Source: Lytechinus pictus
Lineage: Eukaryota; Echinodermata; Echinoidea; Temnopleuroida; Toxopneustidae
Direction of reading: 5' to 3'
DNA: 64,000 nt
NCBI RefSeq assembly: GCF_037042905.1
Contig: NC_087259.1
Span: 19,199,501-19,263,500, forward strand
Position numbers and translations under genes: made by a program. This document shows positions 21,217 through 32,513 of the stretch, in pieces (the first letter of the stretch is position 1; the number at the start of each line of letters is the position of its first letter). The notes beneath the pieces were generated by a model. The model did no database searches. It worked only from the letters and a program-made list of their open reading frames with translations, and had not been told where the DNA came from.

Positions 21217-21513
21217 AATTGATAATTCATTGGACTATTTACACATTTCACACTGTATTTTGTGATCTTAGGTTATTTCTTTAACTAATTAGAGAGTTTG
21301 TTACCATTCTTCTGTGAAGGAAAAGCAGAAATTGGTCTTTGAAATTGAAGTTAGATTGTCATCGTCGCCCAGGCAGGCACGCACACGCAGGCCGCGCCCT
21401 TGCCCCGGGGACCTCGACACGACGTCGTTAGACAGTGTCGAGCAGTGTTCGGGCTGCCGCAGTAAGCCGCGCCCCAGTGCAGCCTGTAAGGCTGTATGTT
21501 GCATGCAGTGTAT
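21217..21513. other. spacer between the two C copies
   Basis: About 300 bp of older flanking DNA. It contains a locally GC- and CpG-rich part (about 21370-21490) unlike its neighbours. No gene recognised. Confidence 0.4.
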
Positions 21514-22946
21514 CACTCAAGGGTTCATTTGTATTCTGCCTGTGGGGAATCTACAGGTTAAAATATCACTTTTGTGACCAAAAATACTAGTTTCCATACA
21601 GTTGCAATTTATTTATCATTAGTAACTTGGGGGTAATTTTTTTATTCACCAGAGTGCTCGAAAAGTTGTACACGCCCTCTATTGGTGGAAAGTAATATGG
21701 AACTACAAATACAAATACAATTTTGGTTTTTCAATCTCTATTTTTAATTAAGAAAATATCATTTAAAGATTCAAATTTACTTGATAGCAAAAATATATAT
21801 TGAATAACTGTATGATGGGGTGTCCAAACTTCGCGCACTTTTCAAAAATATTCATCAGGCTTAATTTTGTTCACAATATATAATTATATTCATAATTTAT
21901 ACAAAACCATTTCAAGAAATAGTTACCACATTGGCGGCAAGATCGTAAACTATAAAATCATGGACGAAAATGTAAAGTAGGTCATGGGGTTTCGCCGGTA
22001 TCGCGATCTCAAAATTCTATTCCGATCGGCGAATGCGGGCTGTGCTGGAAAACCGTTCAGAAAAGTGTGACCTAACTTCGCGCACCAAAGCATTTGTGGA
22101 GATTTAAACAAAAACTGAAGCTCAAAAAGTGAAATATTTATATCAGATTGATGGCAAAATGCTATGGATCGGTTAGTATGGTGGTGTGACCTAATTTCGC
22201 GCATGTCCTTATTTTGCGCACTAACACTAAATACGCTTTTAAAGCTTTTCGAACGTTTTGACACTCGTTGTCGACCACAAGAGGGCAGCAAACTTACTGC
22301 GCAAAATTAGGTCACACATGTGAGCGGACGACGGAGTCGGTAAGCGTTGCAAATTTATCGAAATTACATTGATTTTAATCTGAAATTTGAATTCTAGCCC
22401 ATTGAATGTGATTATATAGGACATTCTCGTTCTTTTGAGGTATGGGACGTTATGTGTAATAATCTAGATGTCCCAGAATCGTTAAGAAAACTAAAATGTG
22501 CGCAAAATATGGTCACCCCATCATACCACATTTAACTCACATTTTTGATGATTTCTGCTTGCAAAATGGTGATATCGTGATGCTTGTTGATTTCTTCAAA
22601 ACGGGCGCTAGCAGTGACAAATTTGCCGATCTTTTGCCAATATTTTCATGAATACTGAACAAATCCTAAAGAAATTTTCATTACAGGGTAATTTTAGGTC
22701 GCTTTTCATGATGATGTCAGATTTTAAGGATATTGGCTAGTTTTTGAGATAAGGACCATCCGCGAAGTATGGACATGCGCAAAGTTTGGACACACTGCCA
22801 TACTGGAACCTGACAGTGCAAAAAAATCAAGCATTTGTCTCAAAGGAAAAGAGAAAATGAGCCAAACATTGCCAACCTTATTTCCCTACACAGGGAGGAG
22901 TAACAGAGAACAAGGTTATATCATAATCTTGTTCATAGAATAAGTG
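21514..22946. mobile_element. family C MITE, copy 2 (inverted), carrying a mariner-like insertion
   Basis: An inverted copy of C1, beginning CACTCAAGGGTTC, ending TTCTATGAATAAGTG in complementary sense, and flanked by the 9-bp repeat GCAGTGTAT (21505-21513 and 22947-22955). The copy is interrupted at 21813-22800. C1 and C2 together form a long interrupted palindrome. Confidence 0.7.
21813..22800. mobile_element. non-autonomous Tc1/mariner-like element
   Basis: 988 bp flanked by TA (21811-21812 and 22801-22802). The ends are inverted around GTGTCCAAACTTYGCGCA. The C1 copy shows the uninterrupted site (CTGTACTGG), confirming that one TA was duplicated. Internally, words such as GTGACCTAATTTCGCGCA occur in both orientations, and a further end-like sequence lies at 22497-22527. 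No transposase ORF is visible. Confidence 0.75.
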
Positions 22947-22978
22947 GCAGTGTATATGTGGTTATGCCGCTGTTTTAA

Positions 22979-25003
22979 AGGGGAATCCAGCCTTGGCCAT
23001 AAAATGTTGTGTTTGGAAGGAGAAAAATAAATTAAACAGATTGGTGAAAGTTTGAAAGAAATCGGACAAGCAATAAGAAAGTTATACTTATAGCTGCTTT
23101 GAAATTGAGATCACTAATAGTATGTAGATTTCAAATTGGCAACTGGGTAAGTAAATTATGACAAGGGGCAAGGACCCATAGGCCATGTACTTTATTATCA
23201 GGGATTTGTGGTTTTCTCCTAAGTACCAATTTCCCTGGGGCAGTAATCTAAATATAATCCAGGTATTGTTTTATGTCCTCATGAAAGAAAAAATATAATT
23301 TGAAAAAAACTTTTGGGGAAAATGACATTTTACTGTAGGAGTGGGCTATAAATGGGTGATTTTTGGTTTTACTGTGGTAACAGTTTTTTTGTGTTCCTTT
23401 TACCTTACCTCAACATGAAATGACAATAATTTTTGTCTCGGGTCCGAGAAAAAAGTGTGCCGGGCCAAAATCCAAAATGGCCGCCAAAACCCCCCAAAAT
23501 CACAGTTTTGGCTACTTTGGGTTTTACGGAGATTTGTGAAATATATCTTATCAAATAAAAGAAAATGTCATTTATCCATAGGGGCTATACGGTGTACAAT
23601 GCACTGTACATACTACACTGCATAAACATGTATCCATGCATTGACCACCATGGCATACGACAAGGCCTGTATAAACTATAGTATCATAGAAATGAGCTTC
23701 AAAGGTTTAGAATTAGATTGTGAATTTGATTCCTTGTCAGCTGATGTACATGATGAAACCAGCAACGTAAATTGCACTTAAATATGACATAAATGTACAT
23801 GTATACATCATTTATGTACATCACATTTTTAGCCATATCTTCTTCATTTAGAGGCTTTTTTACCTGGTTCTGGTGTCTAACTGGCCTATGTTTATGGGGT
23901 CAGGTAACTACTAGTATCATGGTAACGCTGATCAACAGCCAATCAGAATCAAGGATTGTATGCAATTTTTAAGTTAAGTTAACATAGTGGTAAATTTTTA
24001 TGCAACGGGGCCCAGAATAGCTTCAGTGTAAATTACCTCTCTCTCCGCCCCCTGAATTAGCATATTTGACAAAATATGTCCTCAATTTCTGAGACAAAAC
24101 ATATCTTCAATTTCTGAGGCATCTAATTCTAAACCTGACAGCTCATTTCTATGACACTATAGTTTATACAAGCCATCTGTCATGGTGGCCAATGCATTTA
24201 TGCAGTGCAGTAGGTATGTACATGTACAATACATTGTATACTGTATAGCCCCAATGGATAAGTGACATTTTTTTTAAATTTAATACGATATATTTCACAA
24301 ATATCCGTAAAACCCAAAGTGGAGGAATAAAAGCAATATAGCTATATGAAGCAGCTTGCTATTGTTGACCTCGTACCATCTAATATCCCAGAACCCCAGG
24401 ATGATAAAACCCACTTTTTGGCTGAAAAAAGGCTACAAAAATGGGAAAATTTAGGTATATTGCCTTCTAACTCGACAAATAATGGTTTAAAAGTACTAAT
24501 TATAGGGAAAACAAATTGCCTGCCCCCCAAAACATATGAATAGACACCAAAACCAGAGAAATTGACCACCAAATAAAAAAGTTGTGGCTAAAACTGTGAT
24601 TTTGGGGGGTTTTGGCGGCCATTTTGGATTTTGGCCCGGCACACTTTTTTCTCGGACCCGAGACAAAAAATATTGTCATATCATGTTGAGATACATTACA
24701 AGGAATAAAAAAAAACTGTTCTCTTATTGAAAGTACAAAAAAAGTATTTTTGACCCATGTATAGCCCACTAGCCATATGTATTGGAATACATGGAAGAGT
24801 AGTCCTTGCCTTACATCACTATGCCATCCCATATGCGGCCAATTTGAAGTCTCCATGAATAAAGTGATTACCAATATTTACAACTTTTAAAAATTCATAA
24901 ATTTCTTGTTGTTTGTCCAATATTGTTCAAACTTTCACCTATCAACTTGTCTGATTTTTCTTTTTCTTATAAAAACAAGTTTTTATTTGGGTTGGATTCC
25001 CCT
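22979..25003. mobile_element. TTAA-type element, family E, copy 2, with nested foldback element
   Basis: Inverted AGGGGAATCCARCC ends with TTAA on both sides (22975-22978 and 25004-25007). Both halves align, in inverted order, with the 8718-9305 copy. The middle is interrupted by the palindromic element 23339-24769. Confidence 0.65.
23339..24769. mobile_element. long palindromic (foldback) element
   Basis: Arms of about 400 bp pair in inverted orientation: GTGGGCTATAAATGGG at 23341 with CCCATGTATAGCCCAC at 24754-24769, then CCAAAATGGCCGCCAAAAC (about 23475) with its complement (about 24612), and GGGGCTATACGGTGTACAA (about 23581) with its complement near 24240. The right arm carries about 260 extra bases (24330-24590). 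The junction trinucleotide TAG is present at both sides (23336-23338 and 24770-24772). Non-coding. Confidence 0.6.
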
Positions 25004-25007
25004 TTAA

Positions 25008-25431
25008 CTACATGTATTTTGTACGGGCTCCTAGCCTGCTGGCCCCAGGCATCGAGAGAAAATCGGGCCGGGAGCCCACGATTGATTAAAACAAGAAGAA
25101 TAAAATTGAAGCTTAATTCTTTTTGTACACTGTAAAGTTAGATCTAGAGGGAGATCTGTATTTATCTCCAGTAGATCGAGACTCAGTCAGGAATTCTGTG
25201 AAGCGGAGTGTGGAAGAAGATACGCCTGTCAATCATTGACATTAATTGTGTCAATCATTATTCATTTTCGGTTTCAGATAATGATATCAAATTAATTTTG
25301 CATAGGCCTAAGCCATAATTTCATAACTTCGTCAGGCTTCTTCTGCATTTAGCCCCCACCCATTTTAACTCTTCTTGTTATTATAAATCTAGTTAGACTC
25401 GGTCTTAGAAATAGAATGCTGCTCTGCATGT
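25008..25431. other. spacer before the second retroelement
   Basis: No recognisable gene. The 5' LTR of the following retroelement might be expected here, but I could not match anything to its 3' end. Confidence 0.4.
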
Positions 25432-25671
25432 TTGTCTTATTCAATAATAGATTTATATCTAATTTCTAACTTGGTTAACATTAATGTCGCAGAGGAGTGG
25501 AAAATATGGAGCCAGCAATGGGAAAATTATTCTATTCTCACAAATCTCTCTCAACAACCTGATCGTTATCAGACTGCCCTTCTCCTTCACAGTGTTGGAC
25601 CGGAATGTCTTCGTATCTACAATGGCATGAAATTTGCTACTGAGGCTGATAAAGCACCAAATGTTCTGTGA
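25432..25671 (+). pseudogene. gag: gag N-terminal fragment
   Basis: The segment EEWKIWSQQWENYSILTNLS with ...TALLLHSVGPECLRIYN resembles the N-terminal gag region of Ty3/gypsy elements. The frame breaks at 25671, but similar coding continues in another frame to about 25730, where an inserted element starts. The original start codon is not identifiable. Confidence 0.65.
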
Positions 25672-25738
25672 TTATGGACAAGTGTAACGCACATTTCCTT
25701 GGAGAGAGCCACTCACACTAATACGAGGTTAGTATGGT

Positions 25739-26208
25739 AGTGGATCGTATTACCGAACACTTTTCATGAATTCAATCATATCAAAAACATTTTTCTGATG
25801 AAATTCACCAAACTTTCACCATAAATACACAATTACCTACAAAATATAAATATGTGAAAAAATTGCCGAAATCGTTTTTCCTTTTGACGATATTAGCTTC
25901 CAATCGGACCCCTCACCGCATGTGAAATGTTTTGGTCACTTGAAAAAGGTATTGTATTACCGAACGTGTGTTTTCTATGGGAAAAGTTGAGAAAACAACA
26001 AAATCACTGATGAGCTATTTTGACCATATTTTATTATTTTTAGAATATTAAGACTTTGAAAATGTGTTTTTGACCATTTTTCATCATCTTTCTATTCAAG
26101 TTCCCTTTGGAAGGATGTTGCAAAAAATTGAGCGTATGAAATTACTTTCTGAGGCGTATGATGCGGCACGCGTTCGGTAATACAAGGCCGGTCGGTAATA
26201 CAATCACT
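25739..26208. mobile_element. TIR element with GTATTACCGAAC ends
   Basis: Left GATCGTATTACCGAACAC and right GGTCGGTAATACAATCAC are inverted. An internal GTATTACCGAACGTG (about 25957) and its complement near 26172 repeat the motif. It interrupts the gag region of the decayed retroelement. Non-coding. Confidence 0.5.
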
Positions 26209-26210
26209 CA

Positions 26211-26962
26211 CAGTCCAACCTCTCTTATCCGGCCTCCCCTTATCCGGATCTCTCTATTATCCGGACGCACATTTGCCGAGATTTTTTTTTTTAATTCAAG
26301 CTAGTACGTGAGTAAATTGAGATAGCAATCTAAACTCAATCCTATACGCAAACTCCCTTTGATTACATGTATTTTTCAATATAGTCTACCTTTAAAACAA
26401 CATTACCGCATTTTTCATGAAAATATCTCGCCCAAATCACCGAAAGAACTTAGGCAGGTAATTTTCCAGGAAAATGGGGCGCAATGTAAACATTTCATCA
26501 CGTTCTCTTTGTTTCCTGGGAAAAACAACACATGTCTCGCTAGCTAATGCTAGGCCTCATTACGGACAGCGCCATCTATCATGTTTAAGCCTACAGTCAG
26601 TGTAACAATGGCTGACATCGCGAAGCTGCGATAGCCGCCGCTTTGATCTTATTGTAAAACTTAGTTTCATTGAGTCATTCATTCTCTTCCTTTCGAAGTA
26701 TTCTCGATTTATACCTCATTTGAGCAGGTAAATTTTCCAACAGTTTTGCTCAGCAATTGATTTTATTTCCGTAAAAATACCGCCTACAATTTGCACTGAC
26801 ACTGCAGTGAATACTGTCTGTGTATGCCGACTAAATGGACTACGTGCAGCTTCTATTGCAGAGGCAGCTGCGTGTATTTAACATTGCGTTTCCCAGATCC
26901 GGATAAATCCCTTATCCGGATTGGTGCTGGTCCCAACGTGTCCGGATAAGAAGGTCGGACTG
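26211..26962. mobile_element. pogo/Tigger-like MITE
   Basis: The ends CAGTCCAACCTCTCTTATCC and GGATAAGAAGGTCGGACTG are inverted, with further ATCCGG repeats just inside both ends. CAGT...ATCCGG termini resemble pogo-type Tc1/mariner elements. TA follows the right end; the left flank is CA, so the duplication is imperfect. 752 bp without a transposase ORF. Confidence 0.6.
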
Positions 26963-27780
26963 TATATACTAACCTTGACCGTAGATTTCGAAGTAGTCGG
27001 CAAACATTGCTGAAGTAATATTTGCCGAAACTCCTTCTCACTACGCACCGGGGCTCTTTCCGGTAAGTAGCAAAACATAACAAAATTATACATACGATTT
27101 TTAACTAATTTCATTACAAAAAGAGCAAATTTCGCTAACCTCGGCCTAGCAAGTGACTTCGTTTGTCTCTTCTACGGAAATACAAGGAAGCCCGTTGGTG
27201 GCGCTAATAAATTTCACAACCTTGATTCAGCTCCTCGGTAATTTTATAACTGTTTCTAAATTCTTTGAATGCGCAATTCTTATGATTAATTTACTAATTA
27301 TGGGCACCAATAAATAAAATACCTTCAAAAACATAATTCAAGATTACTATTGACAATGATAACACTTTTGTTGCAATTAATTTAAAACGATGACTAATAA
27401 AAAAAAAATTAAAAAAATACACATGCCTGGAACGAAACTAGCAGTACAAGCAGTATTAACGAACGTAACGGTATACCAAAAACTATACAATGAAAAGATT
27501 GGACACGGACTTCGCGTAATGCCTTGCGTCGATTTCGTGTAAAATAGTGTAGTTTCCTAATCTTTCCCTTGTCGTGTCTTTGATATGAATATAAATCGCG
27601 CGTCCTCTTTAGGTGAAAATTGATATCTACGCTGACCAATTTTTATCTCCATGAAATCTTCACTAAAGATCAAGAAAATATACATATTTTTTTAAAGAAA
27701 CTTCAAGGAGAAGTCACAGAAGGATCTAAATGATTCGGTAAATGTCATAGCAGAATGTGAAATACCAGATTATGGGTGAT
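26963..27780. other. unassigned DNA within the decayed retroelement
   Basis: No coding signature and no clear ends. It is either further inserted DNA or badly decayed gag. Confidence 0.35.
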
Positions 27781-27989
27781 ATTTTATGTGGGCAAAAGCC
27801 CACTATCTTTTTGACTTGTCGTGTGTGTCGCATGCATATGACTGATATATTCCTTCACACGCGAGATGATATGAACCCATTGGTGGGAGAGAGCAGAGAA
27901 TTCTTTGAGAGATTTTAATACAGAAACATTTCCCAAAGTCTGGAAAAAAAAGAATAGCGCGCAGAAACCAAACGGGAAAGATCTACAGA

Positions 27990-28118
27990 AAGGTAAATCA
28001 TAGGTTAAGAAGTGCAAGTTCTGTAAAAGGGTTCACGAGATGAAAAAAAGAGTCCTGTCCAGCATGGTTACAAAAGTGCAAAGCTTGCAGTAAGCCTAAT
28101 CACTTCAAGGGATCTTCA
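27990..28118 (+). pseudogene. gag: gag nucleocapsid remains
   Basis: A broken zinc-knuckle region can be recognised across frames: CKFCKRVHEMKK, then a Cys-rich segment, then NHFKGSSVC leading into the protease frame. At least one frameshift lies within it. This Cys/His pattern with spaced basic residues is common in Mag-like and related gypsy lineages. Confidence 0.45.
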
Positions 28119-29027
28119 GTGTGCAAGACCAGGAATGTTCACCATGTCGGAGATGATGACTACTCATCCTCAGCTGAAAGCATTAGTTTTGTGCAAATTA
28201 ATGCAGTGGATATGGACAAAGAGCCAATTATCTGTATTATGCTTATCAACAATCAGAGGGTACTGTTCCAACTGAACTCAGGTGCAACAGTGAATCTTCT
28301 TTCACAAAAGTATCTAAAAGAGGAGGATGTAGTTCAGAGTGCAAACATCCGTCTATCTATGTGGAATAAAGCTACAACTCAGGCTGTTGGCAAGTGTAAG
28401 ATGATAACCAGAAATCCTGCTACTGGCAAGAAATACAAAGTTGAATACATTGTAGTAAAGGAAGATCTACCTCCACTGTTGAGCAAAACAGCAGGGGAAA
28501 AGATGCAGCTCATTACTGTTCATTATGATTCCCTTGAGGTAGTACGCAGCATAGTTCCTGGGGACATTGCTGAGATAATTCCTGACAAGTATCCTGATGT
28601 GTTCTCGTCTTCTTCAATTGGCACTCTGCCTGGAAGTCCTGTTCATCTGACAGTTACGGATGATGCATTGCCTACTGTTTGCCTAGCTAGAATCATCCCT
28701 GAATCCTTGAAAGGCAAAGTAAAGGATGCACTTGATGATCTTCAGGCAAAAGACATCATCGAAGAAGTCAGCTCTCCAACTAATTGGGTAAATCAGATGG
28801 CTGTGGTGCAGAAAAAATATGGTAAAGTATGTGTTTGTCTAGACCCCAGACCTCTCAACATCGTGCTTAAGAGGGAGCACTATCCCTTACTTGTCTTAGA
28901 TGATATTCTACCACAGCTTTCAGATGCTACAGTCTTTTCAATCTGTGACTTGAAAGACGGATACCTTCACTGCAAGTTAGATAAAGAGATGGAAACGTCT
29001 TCCATTTGGTTTGAAAGTCAGCAGTGA
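28119..29027 (+). pseudogene. pol: protease and N-terminal reverse transcriptase
   Basis: The protease active-site triplet reads NSGA (28275-28286) where the family has DSG or DTG, so the catalytic Asp is lost. The RT fingers/palm start follows (KVCVCLDPRPLNIVLKREHY, then CDLKDGYLHCKLD). The frame ends at 29027 after a deletion and frameshift before the palm motif. Confidence 0.85.
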
Positions 29028-29358
29028 AATCTTCCAAAAGAGGCTTCACCAAGCACTTGATGGCCTTTCTGGAGTCCGCTGTATGGCCGATGACATCATC
29101 ATCTGGGGCAACAGTGACGCTGAGCATGATGCCCGACTACATTGTCTACTGAAGAGATGTCAAGCTGTTGGCATTGTGTTGAACAAGGAGAAATGCCAGT
29201 TCCGACTGAAGGAAATCTCATTCCTTGGCCACATAGTATCCAACTCTGGACTCAAACCTGATCCATCAAAGATCGAAGCTATCCTGAACGTGAGCGATCC
29301 TTCCTGCAAATATGACATTCATCGTTTGCTTGGCATGGTAAACTACCTATCCAGATAA
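29011..29358 (+). pseudogene. pol: reverse transcriptase palm/thumb fragment
   Basis: Continues the RT in another frame: FQKRLHQALDGL, then the catalytic region CMADDIIIWG (Y/FxDD-type), then LNKEKCQFRLKEISFLGHIV. The C-terminal end breaks at 29358. It overlaps the previous frame by 17 nt. Confidence 0.85.
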
Positions 29359-29381
29359 TTTATCCAGATAAGTTATCAGAT

Positions 29382-30108
29382 GTGATGAAACCTCTCAATT
29401 ACTTGACGCATAATAACTCAGCGTGGACTTGGGACTCCAACCATGACAAAGCTTTCAAGCTGTTGAAAGAGATGCTAGTGCAAGCACCTGTGTTGGCCTT
29501 CTATGATCATAGCAAACTGCTAGAATTTCAGACTGATGCCCGCTCCACAGGCGTGGGTGCGGTTATGCTACAAGATGGTTGACCGATAGCTAGCAGAATG
29601 CTGAGTGATGCTGAATCCAGATACTCTTGTCATTGAGAAAGAAATGCTTGGTATAGTATTTGCACTGGAGAAATGGAATCAATACACCTATGGCCGTGAA
29701 ATAACTGTGTTCACTGACGACAAACCTCTTGAAAGCATCTGCAAGAAACACCTGGATAGAGCTCCAAAATGTCTGCAAGGGTTACTGCTACGAGCTCTTG
29801 CATATGACATACAAGTGAGATATCTCAAGGGCAAGGACAATGTCCTGGCTGATGCTCATAGCCATGCTTCTCTTCCCTCTGAGATTGGACAACATGATCT
29901 AGAAGTGGTGAATGCTGTTAACCACTTGGATCTCCCTGATGACAAGATAGCAGAGATAAAAAGACAGACTGCCAATGACCCTACTCTCTGCCAACTCAAA
30001 GACACCATTCTTGAAGCGTGGCCAGACCACAAATCACAACTTCCTCAGTCACTCACCCCATACTTTGGTTTCAGAGATGAACTTTCTGTCAGTGATGATC
30101 TACTGTAA
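29382..30108 (+). pseudogene. pol: RNase H region, broken
   Basis: The first frame (29382-29582) carries WDSNHDKAFKLLKEML and QTDARSTGVGAVML and stops at 29580. The second frame (29605-30108) continues with the conserved EKEMLGIVFALEKW, FTDDKPLESI and LKGKDNVLADA segments, the last being the RNase H end. The stretch between the two frames (29583-29604) contains a frameshift. Confidence 0.8.
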
Positions 30109-30155
30109 TCTTCAAGGTTGAATGGCTTGTAGTCCCAAAACAAGTCAGGCACCAA

Positions 30156-31211
30156 ATGAAAGAGGAGTTACATCGTGGTCACAATGGTGTCGAGTCAACT
30201 TTGAGGAGAGCTCGTGATCATCTCTACTGGCCGGGCATGAGTAAAGAAATCAAGGAATTTATTCAAACATGTGACACATGCCAAGAAAACTCTAGCTCAC
30301 AGCCTGCCCAGCCTCTAATGTCGCACCAGATTATAGACAGACCATGGGCCAAGATAGGACTGGATCTTTTCCATCATAGTAATGACACATATTTGATCAT
30401 GGTCTGTTATTACTCAAACTTCTTTGAGATGGAAAAACTACAGAGGACAACTGCCCCTGCAGTCATCAAGAAACTGAAACACCAGTTTGGGAGATATGGA
30501 GTACCTGAAATCATCGTATCTGACAATGGTCCTCCTTTCTCCTCTAACGAATTTGCTGAATTTGCCAAAAAGCTTGGAGTTAAGCATAATACCATCTCTC
30601 CATACAACAGCAAAGCTAATGGCAAAGCAGTGTCTGCTGTCAAGACTGCAAAAAGACTACTTACAAGATGCAAGGATACTGGAGATGATGTTGATCTAGC
30701 CTTACTCAACATTCGCAACACCCCTACACAAGGTATCCAGAGTAGTCCAGTCCAGAGATTCATTGGTCGTCGGACTCGTACTCTCCTCCTCACTTTGACT
30801 TGGTTGCTTGCACCTGATCGCAACCCACAGGCTGATCTTGAGAGACTGAAAGAAAGCCAGAAACGTCAAGCAAAGTATTTCAACAGAGATACAAGAAAGT
30901 TGAAAGATCTCTCGCCAGGAGCAATAGTAAGAGTCAAGCCATTCAACAATGACAAGAAGTGGAAGAAATCAGTTATCCGTAAGAAACTGGATGACCGTTC
31001 CTATGAAGTTCGCTGTGAGGGCCAGGTTCTCAGAAGGAACAGAGAACACCTCAGAGCCACATCTGAACCACAAGATGTAAAGTACACTGGTCCTGCTCTT
31101 TACAACTGGAGATGTTCTGATGGTAATCCTCAACCTGATGTACCAACTACTGAGCGCCATACTTCCCATTGGCCATACCAGGACCCAGATATCCCAGACC
31201 GCGGATATTAA
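30156..31211 (+). pseudogene. pol: integrase, catalytically dead
   Basis: 351-aa frame with the HHCC region (GHNGVESTLRRARDHLYWPG ... CDTC), core Asp residues in GLDLFHH and SDNGPPF (Asp at 30522), and a Val (GTG, 30630-30632) exactly 36 codons later, where the catalytic Glu belongs. The C-terminal strand-rich region follows (about 30900-31060). The terminal basic RRSRRQR segment lies in another frame up to 31317. Confidence 0.85.
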
Positions 31212-31761
31212 CAGTCCGGAGAAGTCGCGTGATGCAAACTTGAATACATCAGAAACAGAACCAACCAACCTGGCTTCCCTGAGACGATCTAGACGTCAGC
31301 GATGCGAACCGCTTTAGATGAGGGATTTTGTTACGTTTTGAACATTTAAACCGAAGAAGGAAAGAAAGTGAATGCTGAAATTTTATAAACAAACTGAATA
31401 CTAAAATTTCTTAAACAACTTCTTGCTTATTTTTAACTCAAGCAAATTTTGAAGTCAGAACAGAACCAACAACCAACTCATCTATCAAATCATTTTTCTG
31501 GACTTATTTTTATTTTTGTGAAATCAACCTGGACAATTTAACCTGGACTTTTAAAACATTTTGTTTGCAACAGGAAGAACTGTTTTGAACTCAATTATTA
31601 TTTTTTTTGCAAGTATTATATTTGTGCAACTTCAAAAAATGTGAAAGTCTCATAAACTGGTATTTTGGACATATATTATGGAAACATTTTACATACATTC
31701 AATTGGTTGGTTTAAAATTGATATTTTTAAATTATATGCATTCTTTCTAGCACAAAGCTCA

Positions 31762-31930
31762 AAGAAGGGAGGATGTTACAATATCTGCATGTTTATGAGA
31801 TTTGAGGAGCATGTAATGATCCTGCCAAAAGAGGGCACTACAAACCTTTAGTACTTATTAAATGCTACTCTCTCGAGTCTCGACTATACAGAAGCTGTGT
31901 TATTCTGTTTGATTCTGACTCATAATTTAA
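31762..31930 (+). repeat. polypurine tract and putative 3' LTR start
   Basis: AAAGAAGGGAGGA (31762-31774) is followed by TGTTACAATATCTGC. A TG start directly after a purine tract is the usual layout. The LTR end and a 5' partner were not found, so the extent is uncertain. Confidence 0.45.
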
Positions 31931-32310
31931 CTTGAAACAATTATAACTATTGAATTCCTATTTTTAGTGTAATCCAAAGACAAACAAGAAGGGTCCAAAA
32001 ATATAAAGTGTCCGGACACCCGACCCCCCATCCTACATTTAAATTGGCCCGATCATCATTGGCCAGCATTTTGTTTTAATGTAAATATTAAGGAATCTTT
32101 TCCTCGGTTAAATTTTTGGAGATAAAAGTAAGATCAATATATTTTAAAAAATGACAAGTTAGGAACTCGACTTGTGACAGTGAACAGTGCACTGTTTGTG
32201 TTCTGTTTTTTGTAATTGAATTTTCAATCATGATTCATGTTGCTGCTTATATTTGAGAATCAACATTTAACACACCCTTAGATCCGTCTTGTTTCTTAAG
32301 CCAGTAGGTG
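31931..32310. other. spacer
   Basis: No feature recognised; may include the rest of the retroelement LTR. Confidence 0.35.
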
Positions 32311-32513
32311 TTTTTGTCTCACCTGCATAGCAGAGTGAGACTAGAGGCGCAGCTTTTCCGACAGCGGCGGCGGCGTCAACACCAAATCTTAACCTGTGGT
32401 TAAGTTTTTGAATTGACAGCATAACTTAGTTTCATGTCACATGATTAAGGTCAAAGGTCATTTAGGGTCAATGAACTTCGACCATGTTGGGGGAATCAAC
32501 ATCAAAATCTTAA

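Larger units (their letters stand above)
25432..31930 (+). mobile_element. decayed Ty3/gypsy-type retrotransposon, interrupted
   Basis: The order is a gag fragment (25432-25671), two inserted TIR elements and unassigned DNA (25739-27780), nucleocapsid remains, protease and RT (to 29358), RNase H (29382-30108), integrase (30156-31211), then a purine tract and probable 3' LTR start near 31775. Gag and zinc-knuckle style place it in a different lineage from the young element. Several stops, frameshifts and catalytic mutations show it is dead. Confidence 0.85.

Noticed and set aside
25140-25430. 5' LTR of the decayed retroelement
   Set aside because: I could not match it to the sequence after 31775; no TG...CA pair or primer site is visible.
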